Positions 23,109-36,448 are shown, counted from the stretch's first letter. The stretch is 64,000 nucleotides of DNA from Coffea arabica (GCF_036785885.1 NC_092326.1:43787072-43851071), one strand, 5' to 3'. The notes: generated by a model not told the origin, from the letters alone. Numbers and translations are program-made.

Positions 23109-24452
23109 GTAGAGGTAAAGGCAACACAACACAGCAATTTTAAGTTGTTAAAGCTGTTCTCGGAGGCAGCAGAATAGAAAAAACAAGGTTTAAAACATAA
23201 TTAATGTGTTACTCCATGACATCTATTTGTGTGTTTTGCATTAAAACATAGGTAAATTTGTTTTCAGTGGGCTTCTGTTCCGGAAAGAAGGCTACTAGTT
23301 TTGTATGAAACGAGTTTCCTTGGATAATGTTAATGGTGAGTACTGATAACCTTGGACGACTGTGCAAGAATAGGGACAGAGTATTGAAGAAAGGCCCATT
23401 GTCCGTGGGGAGTTTAGCAAACCAAGAATGGTCAGTTGGGACAGACAGCCGATGGCTTGCACAAATTGAGGAGCTTTGTGTTTGAGAGCTTTGGCTGGGG
23501 TTCTGAGGCCATGCTTGGACGATGTGAAGTAGCATTTCAAGTGGTTACTTTATAGAAATGACATTTACTAATGCCCTCCTGGGACTAGGAGCAGCTCAAT
23601 AATCAAGGGAAAGTGGTAAAGTATTATTTTGCGCAGATTTTGGTGTGACATCAAGCTGAGAATCAGGTGGTGACACTGAGTTCCAAATCATGCAACATTC
23701 GCGTTCTTATCCTGTTTTTGTCACTGGACTCTTGAAATGGTAGAGGTTGGATGGATGCCCTTTCACTTGGGATACTATTGTTTATACTTGTAAAAATATC
23801 CTGGCTGAACCTACACCAACGGGCATAATGCATGATGTGAAGTAGAACTATGCCTATGCCAAATGGAAATGATGTCAAGTAGAACTGTGCCAGTCATGCA
23901 AGATGGAGACGATGCAACGTGTACGAGGTGTTATATGCCAAATTTTGAATTACGAATGGTAATTGGGAAAATCCCACCCGCAGCGAAAAGAATTCAAGGG
24001 TGGTGCTATAGTACCCCTTTGGTTTAGTCAGGTTCGTATACCTGCTAGCTCCTAACTCAAGCCTCTTTAAGCTTCCCCTCCTCTATAGACTAGGATAGAT
24101 TAGGTTGTGCAATTGTTATCGTTGCTGGAAAAAAAATGGTAATTGGGAAAATGGGGCTTAGATGTGGCAGTCGTCTTTCTTTAAGCTGTGATTTCTGATG
24201 AGCCTTTCCGTAAATTAGTAGAGCCAATTCCTTGGCAAAGTTTTCGAGGTTAAAGATATTATCGACACCCCGTAGTTGATAGCCGGCAACCTTTTGAAGC
24301 AATGACAAAAGTATACTTGTATCTCGATACCAGTACATATAAGCATCATTCACATACAAAGTCATGCACTGACACCAGCACTCGATCTTAGGATGTTTTC
24401 AGCGGTTGTTTAGTTGCTAAATAACTCCATTGAGAAGAGGTAATTGATGGTG
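23109..24452. other. dehydrin upstream region and transporter 3' region
   Basis: Only short frames of no recognisable family. Short repeated phrase ATGATGTGAAGTAGAAC/ATGATGTCAAGTAGAAC near 23830-23885. Confidence 0.45.
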
Positions 24453-27400
24453 TCAATGGGGCTTAAAGAAATTGGCATCCAAACCGTCGGCCACTAAACT
24501 CCACAATGCAGCAGCTGCTAACAAAAAACTCATTACAAGGCCTAAAGAACCAAGGCCAAAATTTAGACACCACATTGAACTCAAGACTTTGGGTTTCTTA
24601 ATGGCAAGCCACATGAAACAGGGATAAGCCAGAGTCAAGGGGAGCGTGATTGCACCAATGAAAGGCCCCAGACTTCCGAGGAAGGGAAAGGCCATGGCTA
24701 TGAAATATGTCAATCCTCCGAAGAAGACTCTTATGGCTGAGCGAACCCATCTGGGGCATGCCTGGTTTTTCTTGCTAACGTATATGCGCTCCAAGTTGTC
24801 GAAAACTGGCATTCCATAGATTTGGAATGCGCTGAATAAGTGCACTAGCATAATCACGTATACCGTGGCCATCACAGATTTTGACGTCCTCTGGTGTTTC
24901 AGTGATGAAGAGAGTGCATTTAGGATCCCCTTTGCCGGCATCTGCCATTGTGTTTAGACCAGGTCACCCAAGTTTAGTACTCGTGAATATAATAAAGTTT
25001 TCTTCTTTTTTTTTCCTCGTATCGTCGAATAATAATTGGGTCTAAGAATCTAAAATGGGAGATCAATGGAGTGAAGAATTTAAATAATACAACTGAGTAG
25101 TAGAAGTTACCATATTCCCATAAGCCCAATATCCTCCTATTGCCAGGGGAAAAAGTAACACTGCAATTAGTAAATACGATGCAGTCACTCCTCTCCACAT
25201 CCCATGACGAGATGGATGTTGTGGATCCGTGGGTATGGTTCCCTGTCGTTGTGTCATAAGCATCAGAAACTGCCTCTTTGTGAATTAAAGTCCATCAGAC
25301 TTTTGGTTGAATTACATACAGCAGGAGCAGTATGAACTTAAAATGTAATCAAATAGGAGAGCAGATCATCTGTCCAATATTTTGTGCCCAATTTCCTGTC
25401 CAATGTGAAACTATGTAGTTTCATTTATAATATCTGCTGATATGACAACTAAAAATAGGTAGCGGTTCGACTGCCTTATACTTCTTTTTCTTTCTTCTTT
25501 TTTGGATTTCCTTTGTTTATACAACTTTATTACAATTCTCATCTTTTTTAAAACAAAGTATCAAGAATTTCAAATACAAAAGAATATTTAAAAAAGATGG
25601 GAATTGTAACAAAGTTGTGTAAACAAAGGAAATCCAAAAAATAAAAAAATAAAAAAAATATAAGTCAGCCAAACAGCCACCTATTTTTAATTGCCACATC
25701 AGCAGATATAATAAGTGAAACTACGTAATTTCACATTGGACGGGAAATTGGACACAAAAAAGGATTTGCTCTCATCAAATAGGATGCAACATTCTTGCAC
25801 TCGCATAACATGTAAAAGTGGGGAGCCTAATGCATCAGTCTTTACCTGTATTTCAAGGATTAGATTGTGACCTTTGAAAGTGAGAGCAATAATCCCAAGA
25901 GCATTGATGATACCGCGAATTCGAGACCTTTCTGATGCAGCTGCTTTAGATGGTTCATATGAAACACCTCCGGGCCTACCTTCTCTGATGGAAAGAGTCC
26001 ATAGCATGGTAAAATATGTCGCAAGTGCCATTGATCCGATCAGCGAGACCGGAGCTAAGGAGTGCAAGCTGGGAAAGAATTGGGACACCAAAATGGCCAA
26101 GCATACGAATACAAAAAAGAACCATGCTGCCCCAGTTAATACTGTATCTGAGCTGCATTTCGGGTCATCTCCGCATATGAGTTTATACAAAAGCTCCATG
26201 ATCCCTCCCCCTGTGATTATGATCACCACGCAAGTACCACCCGAGAGATACATGGTTGGAAATATCGCAAGCAGCTTCCCCAGTTTTGGACCTGATCAAG
26301 AGATGAGGAACTCTTGTTTATGTCAGTGTTTTCGTTCTGATTTGGTGCCATGCTCCCCTAGGGACTACTATCCTCTGCTTGTTTTACAATTGTTCGAGGC
26401 ATAGAAATATCAATCAATTGGGTAAATTTTGTGATGTTTATATGGCGTGTGGTCATTTCTAACATCTTTCTTCAATTCAAGATCTTATCGTACTATATCT
26501 AATTTACGGGATGTCCTTTACACAGGTCCCTGCACTCGAGGACATATTTAAGGAGCAGGCATGCATGGCTCGCTTGGCTGGAATGGGAAATTAATTGGAT
26601 TAATCAATGTTTTGGGTCTTTGAAGACTAACCAAATGCTATAATTGAGAGGACGACGTATCTGCTGCAGCGAGTTCCGGCGGCTCCTGCCGGACCTGGTT
26701 CGTGAAGATGGACCAGAAGCCATGTGGTGTAGAGCTGCCATGCGAAGACTAGTGTCAAACACAGCGTTCCCCACACCCTGCACCCAATCCAGACACAAAC
26801 AAAATTCGTAATCATAAATGCAACACTAGTTTTCTGTACTAAAATTGTAATTACTGATATGAGGTGTCAAAATGGATCGGGTTATAATTAAATCAACTTA
26901 TTTATATCTAATAATTAAATATATGGGTATCCATAGGCCTGTCAATCGGGCCAAGTGAGCCGGGCTTTGATGAGCCCAAGCTCAACTCATTTAATTTGAA
27001 ACAATTTCGGGCTTCGGGCTATGAGTTTCGGATTCGTAAATGTGAAGCTCATACTCAGCTCACATAACATTCGGGTTGTGAGCCTTAATCGGGCTTAGCC
27101 CAAGCTCACTTATTACTTCTTAATTTTCTTAATATAATTACTATAACTATTAAGTTGTAAAACTAATTTAACATTTACAAGACTATAATATTAAAATTAA
27201 ACATGAACAAATAATATTTCTTAAAAAGTACGTAAACCAAAAATTTTTTCAACAATATTTATATTTAATCCATTCAAAATGCATGAAAAATAGTAATAAA
27301 ACATGTAATCATAAGCCAATACATCTTTAAAAGTTGAAACTTTTTTTATAATCTTGTGATTTAAATCCAAATATGCTTGATGATTTTTGTGTTTGTAGAC

Positions 27401-29203
27401 AAAAAAAAAATCAACCAATATTATGCCAATACAAAAATTTACTCAATCAATAAGAAAAATTAGAGATTTAGTTGTGCATTACTAATATTCGCTCTAAAGA
27501 AATCTCATGAAAGAATCTTTAGATATATTTTTGTGTTTTGTAATTTATATGTATATTTAGTATTTAGTAATAATATATTTGGATATATAATTATACATAA
27601 TATCAAAATATAAATATTATATATATAGCTAATTAAAGGGCCGGGCCTATATCGGGTTTGAGCCTAATAAGGCCCAAGCTCGGCTCATATTTAATTCGGG
27701 CCTAACTTTTAGGCTCAAGCTCAGACCGGCTCACTAAATGATCGGGCTCATCGGGCTTTCTGTCGGGCCGAACGAGCCGAGCTCGGGCTGGCCCAGCCCC
27801 ATTGACAGTCCTAGGTATCCATTCATTTATACCCATTTAATAAATAAGTATAAGTATATTCAATTGCCCATTTATAAGTCACTTAAAGTTCTATTTAAAT
27901 TTTTATTTTTTGTATGTTGTTTAACAAGAAATAACATTATTTTATTGTTATTAGATTGGTAAAAAAAATTCAAATTTATTTGCTTAACACTCACCAAAAG
28001 TTGAGTTCTAATATATAATTATTTTTAAACGATGATAATGAGTGAGTCGAATCAACCCATTAATCACTAATGGATTTAATTGGATACTCATTCAGATCCA
28101 TTCAAAATTAATGAACCGGTTTGAGCGGATTATTGATGCGTGGATTTGAGCGAATCAATATAATTGGATTGTGATTGGCACCTCTATTAATTAATAATTA
28201 ACGCTGCAACCAATCGAGGACAAAATGAACATCAGTTGATAATCTCATCAGTCCACCCTTTCAGTGAGCTTCACCATCTCACGCAAGGGATTTTATTCTT
28301 TTTCTGAATGAATCTAAAACGTGTAATCGTTATCTAGGAAGGGGCCATTAAGACTGTGTTAGTTTTGTCAAACATTACTCCTTCGTAGTCCGATGGAATG
28401 GCTTTGATTAGCCTTGAGAAAATTTTGAAGAGTACTAATAGTTAAATGTATCTAAGATATCATAACTAAAAAATATATTGAAAAAAGACCCCCACACCAC
28501 CCCCCCCCCCCCCCCCAAAAAAAAAAACTCCAAACCCAACACAAAAAAAAAAAAAAGAGAGAGAGAGTTTGTTGATCCGTTTGGATTGCATTTTAAAGAA
28601 AAAAATTTTAATTGTAGCAGTACTTTTTTTAGATATGAAGTATGCAAAATAAAAAGGTGATTGTGAAACGTGTTTGTTTGAGATGGATTGTATAAAATTT
28701 TTGTAAATAATGTGTAAACAATAGGAATCCAATGGCTTCTGGTAGAGAGCAGTATTTACTATATTGGTTGGAGAGAGGTAGAAATGAAATCAAAAGCTGC
28801 GTACGTACCATCCGAGCGGCACAAATGCAACGGGAAGTAGTAGGGCTTGAATACCGATTCCAGAACACAGTAAATGAAAAGCAGCCGTGAAGGCGTTTCC
28901 GCGTCTGGATTGAGTAATGGGCAGCCAATCATCAGGGTCGTGCTGCTGCTGTTTGTGGCTACCGAACTTGTCTGGAATGTCAATTGTGAGAATAGCAGCA
29001 GTAGTATTGGTTGGAAGGCAGAAATCTTCGTCTGATGTTTCCCTGCTTGAATGTTGTTGCAGCAGCAGGAGCCCGAGCGGGGTGGACCTGGAGCTGAATG
29101 GAACTGGGAATTGTTGTTGAGGAGCTTCATCCTGGACTACTGGCACTATTCGGGCTGATGAGGATGCCCTCTGCGGACCACCTACTTCCATTACTTCTCC
29201 CAT
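24453..29203 (-). CDS. LHT-like (AATL1-type) amino acid transporter, copy 1
   Basis: Exons 29203-28809, 26777-26632, 26291-25846, 25242-25111 and 24941-24453. All junctions are GT-AG and the phases close to 1608 nt (535 residues). The N-terminal about 100 residues are hydrophilic, Ser/Gln-rich. The transporter core then runs from DDWLPITQSRRGNAFTAAFH through [80 protein letters not shown] and SAFQIYGMPVFDN to a FFKPH end. These are marks of lysine/histidine-transporter-like AAAP permeases, which move amino acids with protons across the plasma membrane. Exon 5 is joined at an acceptor just before MPAKGIL. Intron 1 holds an 880-bp hAT element and intron 3 a foldback element. Coding sequence appears intact. 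Confidence 0.92.
25381..25758. mobile_element. foldback MITE in intron 3 of LHT copy 1
   Basis: The left arm TTTGTGCCCAATTTCCTGTC is mirrored at the right end (complement TTTGTGTCCAATTTCCCGTC). Pairing goes on through CCAATGTGAAACTA.GTAGTTTCA, ATATCTGCTGAT and GGATTTCCTTTGTTTA to a centre near 25565. Confidence 0.8.
26934..27813. mobile_element. 880-bp non-autonomous hAT element in intron 1 of LHT copy 1
   Basis: Ends TAGGCCTGTCAATCGGGCC and complement TAGGACTGTCAATGGGGCT. Perfect 8-bp target duplication GGTATCCA (26926-26933 and 27814-27821). Subterminal GAGCCGGGCTT/GAGCCCAAGCTC repeats, AT-rich core, no transposase. Confidence 0.88.
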
Positions 29204-29264
29204 ATGTATGCTGGCAATCTTCAGCAGCACCAGTTCCTTGCCCTCTCTCTACACACACACACAC

Positions 29265-29278
29265 ATATATATATATAG
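29265..29278 (-). promoter_or_regulatory. TATA region of LHT copy 1
   Basis: CTATATATATATAT on the minus strand 62-75 bp upstream of the ATG at 29203, next to a CA microsatellite. Confidence 0.4.
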
Positions 29279-30124
29279 GCAGAATATGCATCTTGTCCAG
29301 GGTCTCATGACCAGAGTAAATCCGCAACTCCCACGCACGTACGTTCAAAAATGTGTTTGTTGTACTAGGTGATCCAAAGGTACTGGAAAAATGTACCTGA
29401 CAGCAAAATAAGTCGTAGACAATTTTGTTTGGGTTGGTATAAATCATGATTAATATTATATGTATATTGTCACTGTCAGTGTTTATATTAATATAATTAA
29501 ATGTATAATATATATGTAAAATTTAAATTTAAAATTTAAAATCTATTTATGTATCATCCATCATCCAATCGTAATAATGTATACATCGAAGTCCCGTTTG
29601 GACTTTGTTTGTTTTTCCCTTGTATTCCTTCCTCTGGCGACGGATATGACTTCAGCACGCTGACGTCGTTGTGCATACGTAAACAGGCGTGGAATCATAT
29701 ATAAGCAGGAATGTTGGAAGATCAACATTCTTTTTTATTGGAAGAAAAGGCCAAGTTCCACGAATTTTAAAACCCCGATAGAAATTGATCCCCACTACGA
29801 ATAGAAAGCAAAAGAAAAAAAATCAGGATCACATTTCTTGAAAGTGCATGTTAAATCAGCACCGCAGAATCGAAGTCCTTTTTTTTTTTTTTTTGTGGTT
29901 TCTTCTTTTGGGGGCCTTTTTATCGGTCTGTGGTTCTGAAACGTGAAAAGAAATTCAATGACTTATTTGTGGACGCGGAAGCTCCCCGTTTTTTTTTTTT
30001 CTTTTCTTTTCTTTTTTTTCCTTCTCCTACTTAATGCGGAAAGCACTTTCTCTTCGATGTCAAAGGAAAAGAAAGTTCTATCATAAATGTGGAAACAAAA
30101 TACTCCATATTATAACAAGAATAG
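29279..30124. other. upstream region of LHT copy 1
   Basis: No gene. Poly-T at 29879-29894 and 29991-30020. A degraded member of the ACTGTCAGTG MITE family probably lies at 29448-29585. Confidence 0.45.
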
Positions 30125-30562
30125 TGTAGTGGGGCCAATCCACGTGTGACGCGTGTCAGCTCGGACACCTCAGCTTGGAATAGAGGGAGGTCAGCTTGGC
30201 CATGGCGCCGCCTCTCCATGAAGTGGGCCTAGTGGGCTGCCACCTCCGGACTTTTAGAGGTTGTCATACGAAACTCTAAAAAGACTCCGAATCCTAAGGG
30301 ACTCCGACTCCTATATGGAAACTACTATCCGTTAAACCTATAAATATGGCACTACGCGACAACTTAAGGTACGACATCTAAAGTACTCTCTACTGTTACC
30401 CTACTCATAAACTCTACTGACTTGACCGTCGGAGTTACTCCGGGGAATAGCCCCGCCGTTTGTCCATTTGCAGGTTAGCGCGCTCACCTCGCCAGCTCGC
30501 TCCCTTTCAGCTCGTTCAGCCATTTTAGCTCAGTTCGGATCTTGTTTTTGGTAGCTGCATCA
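30125..30562. mobile_element. solo LTR of a Ty3/gypsy element
   Basis: TGTAGTGGGG ... GTAGCTGCATCA, 438 bp, with TG/CA ends. The flanks AATAG (30120-30124) and AATAA (30563-30567) are a 5-bp duplication with one mismatch. It contains CTATAAATATGGC and a CCGTCGGAGTTACTCCGGGG block that resembles the R/U5 part of the gypsy LTRs at 52174 and 61258 (GTCGGAGTGATCCCAGGGG). Confidence 0.8.
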
Positions 30563-31231
30563 AATAACATTCCTCAAATTCTGAAATTAATATTTAATTA
30601 AAGGGTACCACATCAGAATCATGCATGATGGCTTGAATATAATTTTTTTTTTTATTCTCCATTATTGGGCAGGTAAAGACTTAAAAGAGTGGAATCAAAT
30701 TTGACGGCCGCGAAGAAGGAAGGAAAGGGTCCTCACTCTTAAACTCGTAAATTAGAAAGCTATGTATTTCAACCAATAAAGTCGGTTTAGTGGTTAGAGA
30801 GAACTCTTAGAGTATGAAGTTATTCAAAAAATAAAAAGTTGTGCATTTCTACAGGTTGATATAATTTATAACGATATGAAAACATTTAATACTTATCTAG
30901 TATGGAGTGTTTAAAATTTTTAGCAAATTGAGGATATATAGAACTACCAAAGAGGATCAGAAGGAGGAGAAAAATAGAAGGAATTCATGGTATTGCATCA
31001 TATCTAATTTAAAGAAAGAGAGACAAGGTTGAGAAATATAATGAATTTGGTAAAAACGGAGACAATCGGGTATGTAACAGTGGATTCTCTTCCTCCAAGC
31101 AGGAAAAGTATATCGCAATAAAGAGTAATCACGAAAGTCAGTCAGCTTGGTCAATGCCTTTGAATCAGGGAATATATAAGATAATGGGTTGCATAGGCCT
31201 ACCTGTGCCTTGGCACAATTTATAAAAGGAA
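30563..31231. other. intergenic; right half of a local duplicated block
   Basis: 30563-30762 is similar to 33217-33400 (shared CTCAAATTCTGAAATT, TTTAATTAAA, AATCATG.A.GATGGC, CTCGTAAATTAGA). No gene. Confidence 0.5.
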
Positions 31232-31860
31232 GGAATAACTTTAGAAACCTCGGGGTTTATGACGATTGCAGTCACCTCCTTTAAGATTTAAAAAATTACA
31301 GAAACCTTCTTTAGAAAGTATGTTTTGATAATAAATGATGATATAAGTATGCAAAATCCAATGAATATTCTACATTGCCCCTATTTGATTTACAAAACAA
31401 ATTAAATGACAAAAAAAATCAAATATCAACATTACTTTAAGATAGTTCTTTGCAGAAAAATTTAGGTCATATTTCAAGGCATCATTTTGTAATGTTTGGA
31501 CTTACTTTTTTCTTCTTTTCTTGCTAAGTAAGTTGTGAAGAAACTGTTTTTAAGGAATGTATCCCTACTAATCAGCTATTTATAAAACTAAGTAAGAAAT
31601 TCATTTAAATGACCTAAGAATTGAATATAATGTATTAGACGAGATGAGGTTAGAGGTTTTGGATAAAGAAATATTTGCAAAATGCGGTTTTCTTTTCTTT
31701 TTTTTTTTTTTTTACACCCATTTTCACTTAGGATTTGTAGAGTTGTTAAAATTATTATAGTCTTTTTATAACACTAAGAGACGTAAGTGTAATTTTTCAA
31801 TACTCAAGAGGGGTGGCTGCAATTGTCAGAATCCTCAAGAGAGGTTTATGAAATTATCTT
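31232..31860. mobile_element. degraded MULE-type element (GGGATAATTTC family)
   Basis: Left end GGAATAACTTTAGAAACCTC and right end AAGAGAGGTTTATGAAATTATC match the family ends with changes. No target duplication is visible. Confidence 0.55.
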
Positions 31861-31875
31861 TTTATATTATGATAA

Positions 31876-32039
31876 CTTTTATATATACTGTCAGTGTACA
31901 ATTTTCTTTATACTGATAGATATATATTATAGCACATGATATGAATTTAAATTTAAAATTCAAATCATACATGTGGCATGTCCATAACTGCTAGTGTAAA
32001 AATATCATTACACTGTCACTGCATAAAAAGTTAATCTTT
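31876..32039. mobile_element. ACTGTCAGTG foldback MITE copy
   Basis: TATATACTGTCAGTGTA at left, CACTGTCACTGCATA at right, with a central GAATTTAAATTTAAAATTC palindrome. Same family as 36294 and 62340. Confidence 0.6.
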
Positions 32040-32885
32040 TATATTATGTAAAAAATATTATAAAAAGAATTATAATAACTGGCAAGCAAAATAAAGCATG
32101 ACTATTCCAATTACATAATCTAAGGCTCTGGTTGATAATCCAATTTTGTAATTAAATTTAATGGATTCAGATCTTAACATATTCAAACTGTTTAATAATA
32201 AAAAATAGAACATATGAATTAATTAAGTGACACTGAATTTTTTAGGTAAAACTTGCTTTCAAAATTAAGTGATAAACTATTCACTTATCACTGAATATGA
32301 TATACACTGAATATGAGATACACTCCAATGTGTTAAATTTAATATTTAACAATTCAATGATTTAATGAATTCAAACATCAGTTTTCATATCTTAATTATA
32401 TGAAACGCACCCTAACTTCTTCTGCATAAATTGATTTTTTAACCATAGTATCAATTAGAAAATATCCATAAGTAGAAACAAAACTTTCTTGAAATTATAT
32501 TTTTCTAATCATGGAGTGATTGATGAAACAATTGCCACATTTGAAACATCACTTAAAAAAAAAAAAGGTCAATGTAAGCTAAAGCCTATGAAGTATGAAC
32601 AACATCATAGGCACGTTCAATTTTGTCAACCATAAACTCTTGAAATGCTTGCTAGTGAAGCCCAAGTACCATTTAATCTTTAGCAACCAATTGGGAATCC
32701 TTACCACGCTGCGGAAATTTTTGACAACCAGCCAAAATTAGAAGAGAATTAAATTTCAGGGAGCAACTGAAAAAATGAATCTAAATAGTTCAGGAGTTCA
32801 CCTGAAGGTGTTAAACTTCCATCTTCAACGAACTACACAACCACGTGATGGAAAGTTCTATCGTACATGTGGAAACTAAATATTA
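32040..32885. other. AT-rich intergenic sequence
   Basis: No gene or clear element. From 32850 it joins the duplicated block shared with 30071-30124. Confidence 0.4.
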
Positions 32886-33214
32886 CTCCTTCCGTCCCAC
32901 TTTGATAGTCATGTTTCTTTTTTCACACAGTTTAAGAAAAAGTAGTTAACTTTGTTGGAAAAGTAAATTTAGATTGTTATTTTCCTAAAATACCCTCACA
33001 TTAAATAGAGTACAACTTTATGGGAACTTGAATTGATGGTAAAAAAAGAATCAACTCTCATTAAATGGGGTAGGTTTATAGCAACAACAACTTGTATTGA
33101 ATAAGGGTATTTTAGGAAAATGAAAATACAACTACATTCTTCAATTGGAAAGTGGACTGCAATTTGGGACAGACAAAAAAGGAAAACAGGACTATCAAAG
33201 TGGGACGGAGGGAG
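32886..33214. mobile_element. Stowaway-type MITE (Tc1/mariner)
   Basis: The left end CTCCTTCCGTCCCACTTTGA pairs with the complement of the right end (CTCCCTCCGTCCCACTTTGA), with TA on both sides (32884-32885 and 33215-33216). CTCCCTCCGTCCC is the classical Stowaway end. 329 bp, no coding. Confidence 0.9.
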
Positions 33215-35254
33215 TACAAGAATAGCATTGTTCAAATTCTGAAATTGGCATTTAATTAAAAGGCACCGCATAGGAATCATGGACGATGGCTTTTTTTTTT
33301 TTTTTTTTTGGTTGGTAAGGACTCAAATGAATGGAGTCAAATTTAATAGGGGCCGAGGAGGGAAGGAGAGAGTCTTTTAAATCTTTAACTCGTAAATTAG
33401 ACTTAGAATTAATTACAGGGAAGGGGGGCGGGGGGGGACTTCTTGTAGTATGTGAAAAGGAATCAAAGAAACGCGTCAAGGAGTGGACATTCAAAAATCA
33501 CCTCAGCCTGCCAATAAAATTGTTGGCTGATTTTATTTGACTCCCTCAACTTCATCATGATGGCCAATGCGACCACATGACCACCTATCGCAGTCGCACA
33601 TAGAAATAGCTGCTCCCCACAATTGTTCTTCTTATTTTTAAAATAAATAGTGTTTATACTACTTGTCAGAAATTGCAACTTGCAAAAGAGAATTTACGAT
33701 GAGTTTAGGTGAGTATTTATTTGAGCGGGTTCAATCACGAGTTGCACAATAGTTCTATTGTATGATATAATAATATATTTTAAATTATAAAAATAGTAAA
33801 ATTTTTAAGTTTGTGGTTCAATCGGCTGTTCAATAGGTTTTTTTTTTTTCTCGATTCATCGATCGAACCGCAGGATCATTGACTGGTCAATGAATTTGTT
33901 GCTTTGCTGGTTTAATTAGCAACTCAATCTTGTCCTATGGCCGGTTCATCGAATTGATCGGTTCGATCGCCGGGCCGAGTCGGATTTAATAACTATGGGA
34001 GTTGGATTGGATAGTAAAAAGTTGGAGGGATTATAAGTAAGAAATTTTGAATTCAAAATCCTCTCACTTACAAAAGTTAAAAATCAATAATAATAATAAA
34101 AAAAGACATACAAGTTTGAGGTTTTAGTTTTGCCTAGTGTTTTTAAGTTGCCATTTGAGGTTGTGGTGGCGTCTTAAAATGCACTTCAATTAGTAGAATT
34201 TTTTATCGGGGTGCTTATTAAACGCTTAATCATATTATTTGGATGCATATTTGTACAAGTACTTTTTTATTTGAAAATGTGCAATTTTTAAATCCTAAAG
34301 GATATTTATTCTAAAAGCACCAATTTTAAACTTATGTTAAAAGTGCTTTAATGATTAAAAACTCTATTCCGAAATTTAAAGAATGATGCTCATCAAATAC
34401 GCTATAAGTGTTTGCTTTTATCCTTCAAAAATACTTTTGTAACAAAAGTACCATGACCCCAAGTGAGGCCTAGGTGGGTCTCCCAAGTCCATGAAAAACA
34501 CACATGCCGCGCAACACCCTTTCGTTTCCTCCTCCCTTATTCCCGTTGGTGTGCCAATGCCATCATGATCAATGATCAATGTTCCTGAATAATTGTCAAA
34601 CACATGAAACTTGAGAACATGCCTGTTTTTGCCTACTAGGTGCGTAACACGGCATTCTTTGCTTTGGAAAGAGTTATATATTGTCAATGAAGCACGAACC
34701 TCGAGCATTCTTGCTCTCTTTTTCAAGCCAGCACCTAGAATTTCGCTTGCACAGTGGATCCACCCAAGAAACTAAATCATTCTTTGACTCATTTCCAACC
34801 TAGCTAGCTTGGATTCTCACCCAAAACACACATCCAATCATGCCTAAGAATTGTTTGTTAATAAGGATAAACAAGCCCAGTTGGATTTAAATTTGATTTC
34901 TTTCGAGTATTGCATTCCAAATGTGGCATGGCACGACGTGGAACAGCGCTACGGAGAGTTGCAAGGGAAACGGTAAATGTTGGCGGCAGTCGACTGATAA
35001 ATTCTATGCCTTCAGCACTAGTACAGCCTTCTGACGCTGGTGGTATAATTGAATCAGAACTTTCTAGGAGTCATTTTTAGTCTGGCTACCTATGATCGTA
35101 TGGAGGATGCAATAACGATCGGAACCTGATGCGCAAAAGGCTTCGGCTAAGGGACATCCAACATGTTTCGGAAAGTGCGAGTGGGTGGGAAGTTGGATCC
35201 ATGTCTGCTGTCCCTATAGATGCAGAAAGGATATTACTTTTGTGAGTGTGAGCA
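33215..35254. other. intergenic with old repeat fragments
   Basis: 33217-33400 is the right half of the duplicated block. 33735-34005 carries GGTTCAATCGG/CCGGTTCATCG words like the hAT MITE at 51038 and is probably an old relative. Nothing else recognised. Confidence 0.45.
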
Positions 35255-36133
35255 TAGACCTGTCAATTGGACCTAATGATCCGGTTTTCATAAGCTCGAA
35301 TTCAGTTCTTTTAATCTGTAACATTTTCGGTTTCGGGTTATGAATTTTAGATTAATAAATGTGAAACTTATACTTAACTCACATAATATTCCGATTGTGA
35401 GTCTTATTTGGGTTTAACTCAAAATCACTTATTTCTCCTTAATTTTCTTAATATAATTACTATAACTACAACATTAAGTTGTAAAATTAGTTTAACATTT
35501 GCAAACTACAACATTAAAACTAAACATGAACAAATAATAGTTTTTGAAAAGTGTATAAACCAAAAATTTTTCAACAATATTTATATCTAATTCGTTCAAT
35601 ATATATGAAAAATAGTAATAAAACATGTGGTCATAAACCAATACATTTTCAAAAGTTGGAACTTCTTTATAAGCTTGTGATTTTAATGCAAACATACTTG
35701 ATAATTTGTGTTGCTAGACCAAAAAGAAATCAACTAATATTATGCCAACACAAAAAATTTACTCAACCAATAAGAAAAGTTAACTATTCAGTTATGTATT
35801 ATTAATATTGACTCTTAAGAAAACTAGTAGAAGAGTTTTCAAATGTATTTTTGTGTTTTGTAATTTGTATATATTTAGTATTTAGCAATAATATATTTGG
35901 ATATATACTTATACATAATATCAAAATATAAATATTATATATACATAAGTAATTAAAGGGTCGGGCCTATATCATGTTTGATCTTAATGAGACCCAAGCT
36001 TGGCTCATATTTAATTTGGATCTAATTTTTATACTCAAACTCAGACCGACTCACTAAAAGGTCGGATTCATCGGATTTTTTCTCGAGTCGAACGAGCCGA
36101 GTTCGGGCTAACCCATCCCCATTGACAGTCCTA
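35255..36133. mobile_element. 879-bp non-autonomous hAT element, second copy
   Basis: Ends TAGACCTGTCAATTGGACC and complement TAGGACTGTCAATGGGGAT. Flanks TGTGAGCA and TATGAGCA are an 8-bp duplication with one mismatch. The core is similar throughout to 26934-27813. Confidence 0.85.
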
Positions 36134-36293
36134 TATGAGCATTTATATATAAAAATGGCAGACGCTCTAATTTTAAGAGTTAAAAATCACTCTTAGCCAT
36201 TTTTTTTTATCATTATCCTATATTCTTTTAGGTATTTTTAGCCCTGGCATATTACATTCCCGATTATTTTCAAATAATATAAATAACATTGGA

Positions 36294-36448
36294 ATTAATC
36301 TTCTAATATACACTAATAGTGTATGCACTTTCACTATTAGATGCATGACACAGAATTTGAATTTGAATTTGAAATCCAAATTTTACATATGTGTTATGTA
36401 TCCAATCGTCATAATATATAGACTGTCACTGCATATAAGCTTTACTCA
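36294..36448. mobile_element. ACTGTCAGTG foldback MITE copy
   Basis: ATTAATCTTCTAATATACAC ... GACTGTCACTGCATATAAGC, with a GAATTTGAATTTGAAATCC centre. Same layout as 62340-62489. Confidence 0.65.

Noticed and set aside
23209..23540. Overlapping minus-strand frames of 81 and 108 codons upstream of the dehydrin.
   Set aside because: No recognisable domain and no splice partners found; could be flank of a lost gene but cannot be supported.
30770..30830. GGTTTAGTGGTTAGAG, like a SINE A box.
   Set aside because: No B box, tail or target duplication found.
34418..34726. 102-codon minus-strand frame with a Cys pair (GCCAAC).
   Set aside because: No family recognised, no promoter or splice evidence, and no sign of codon constraint.
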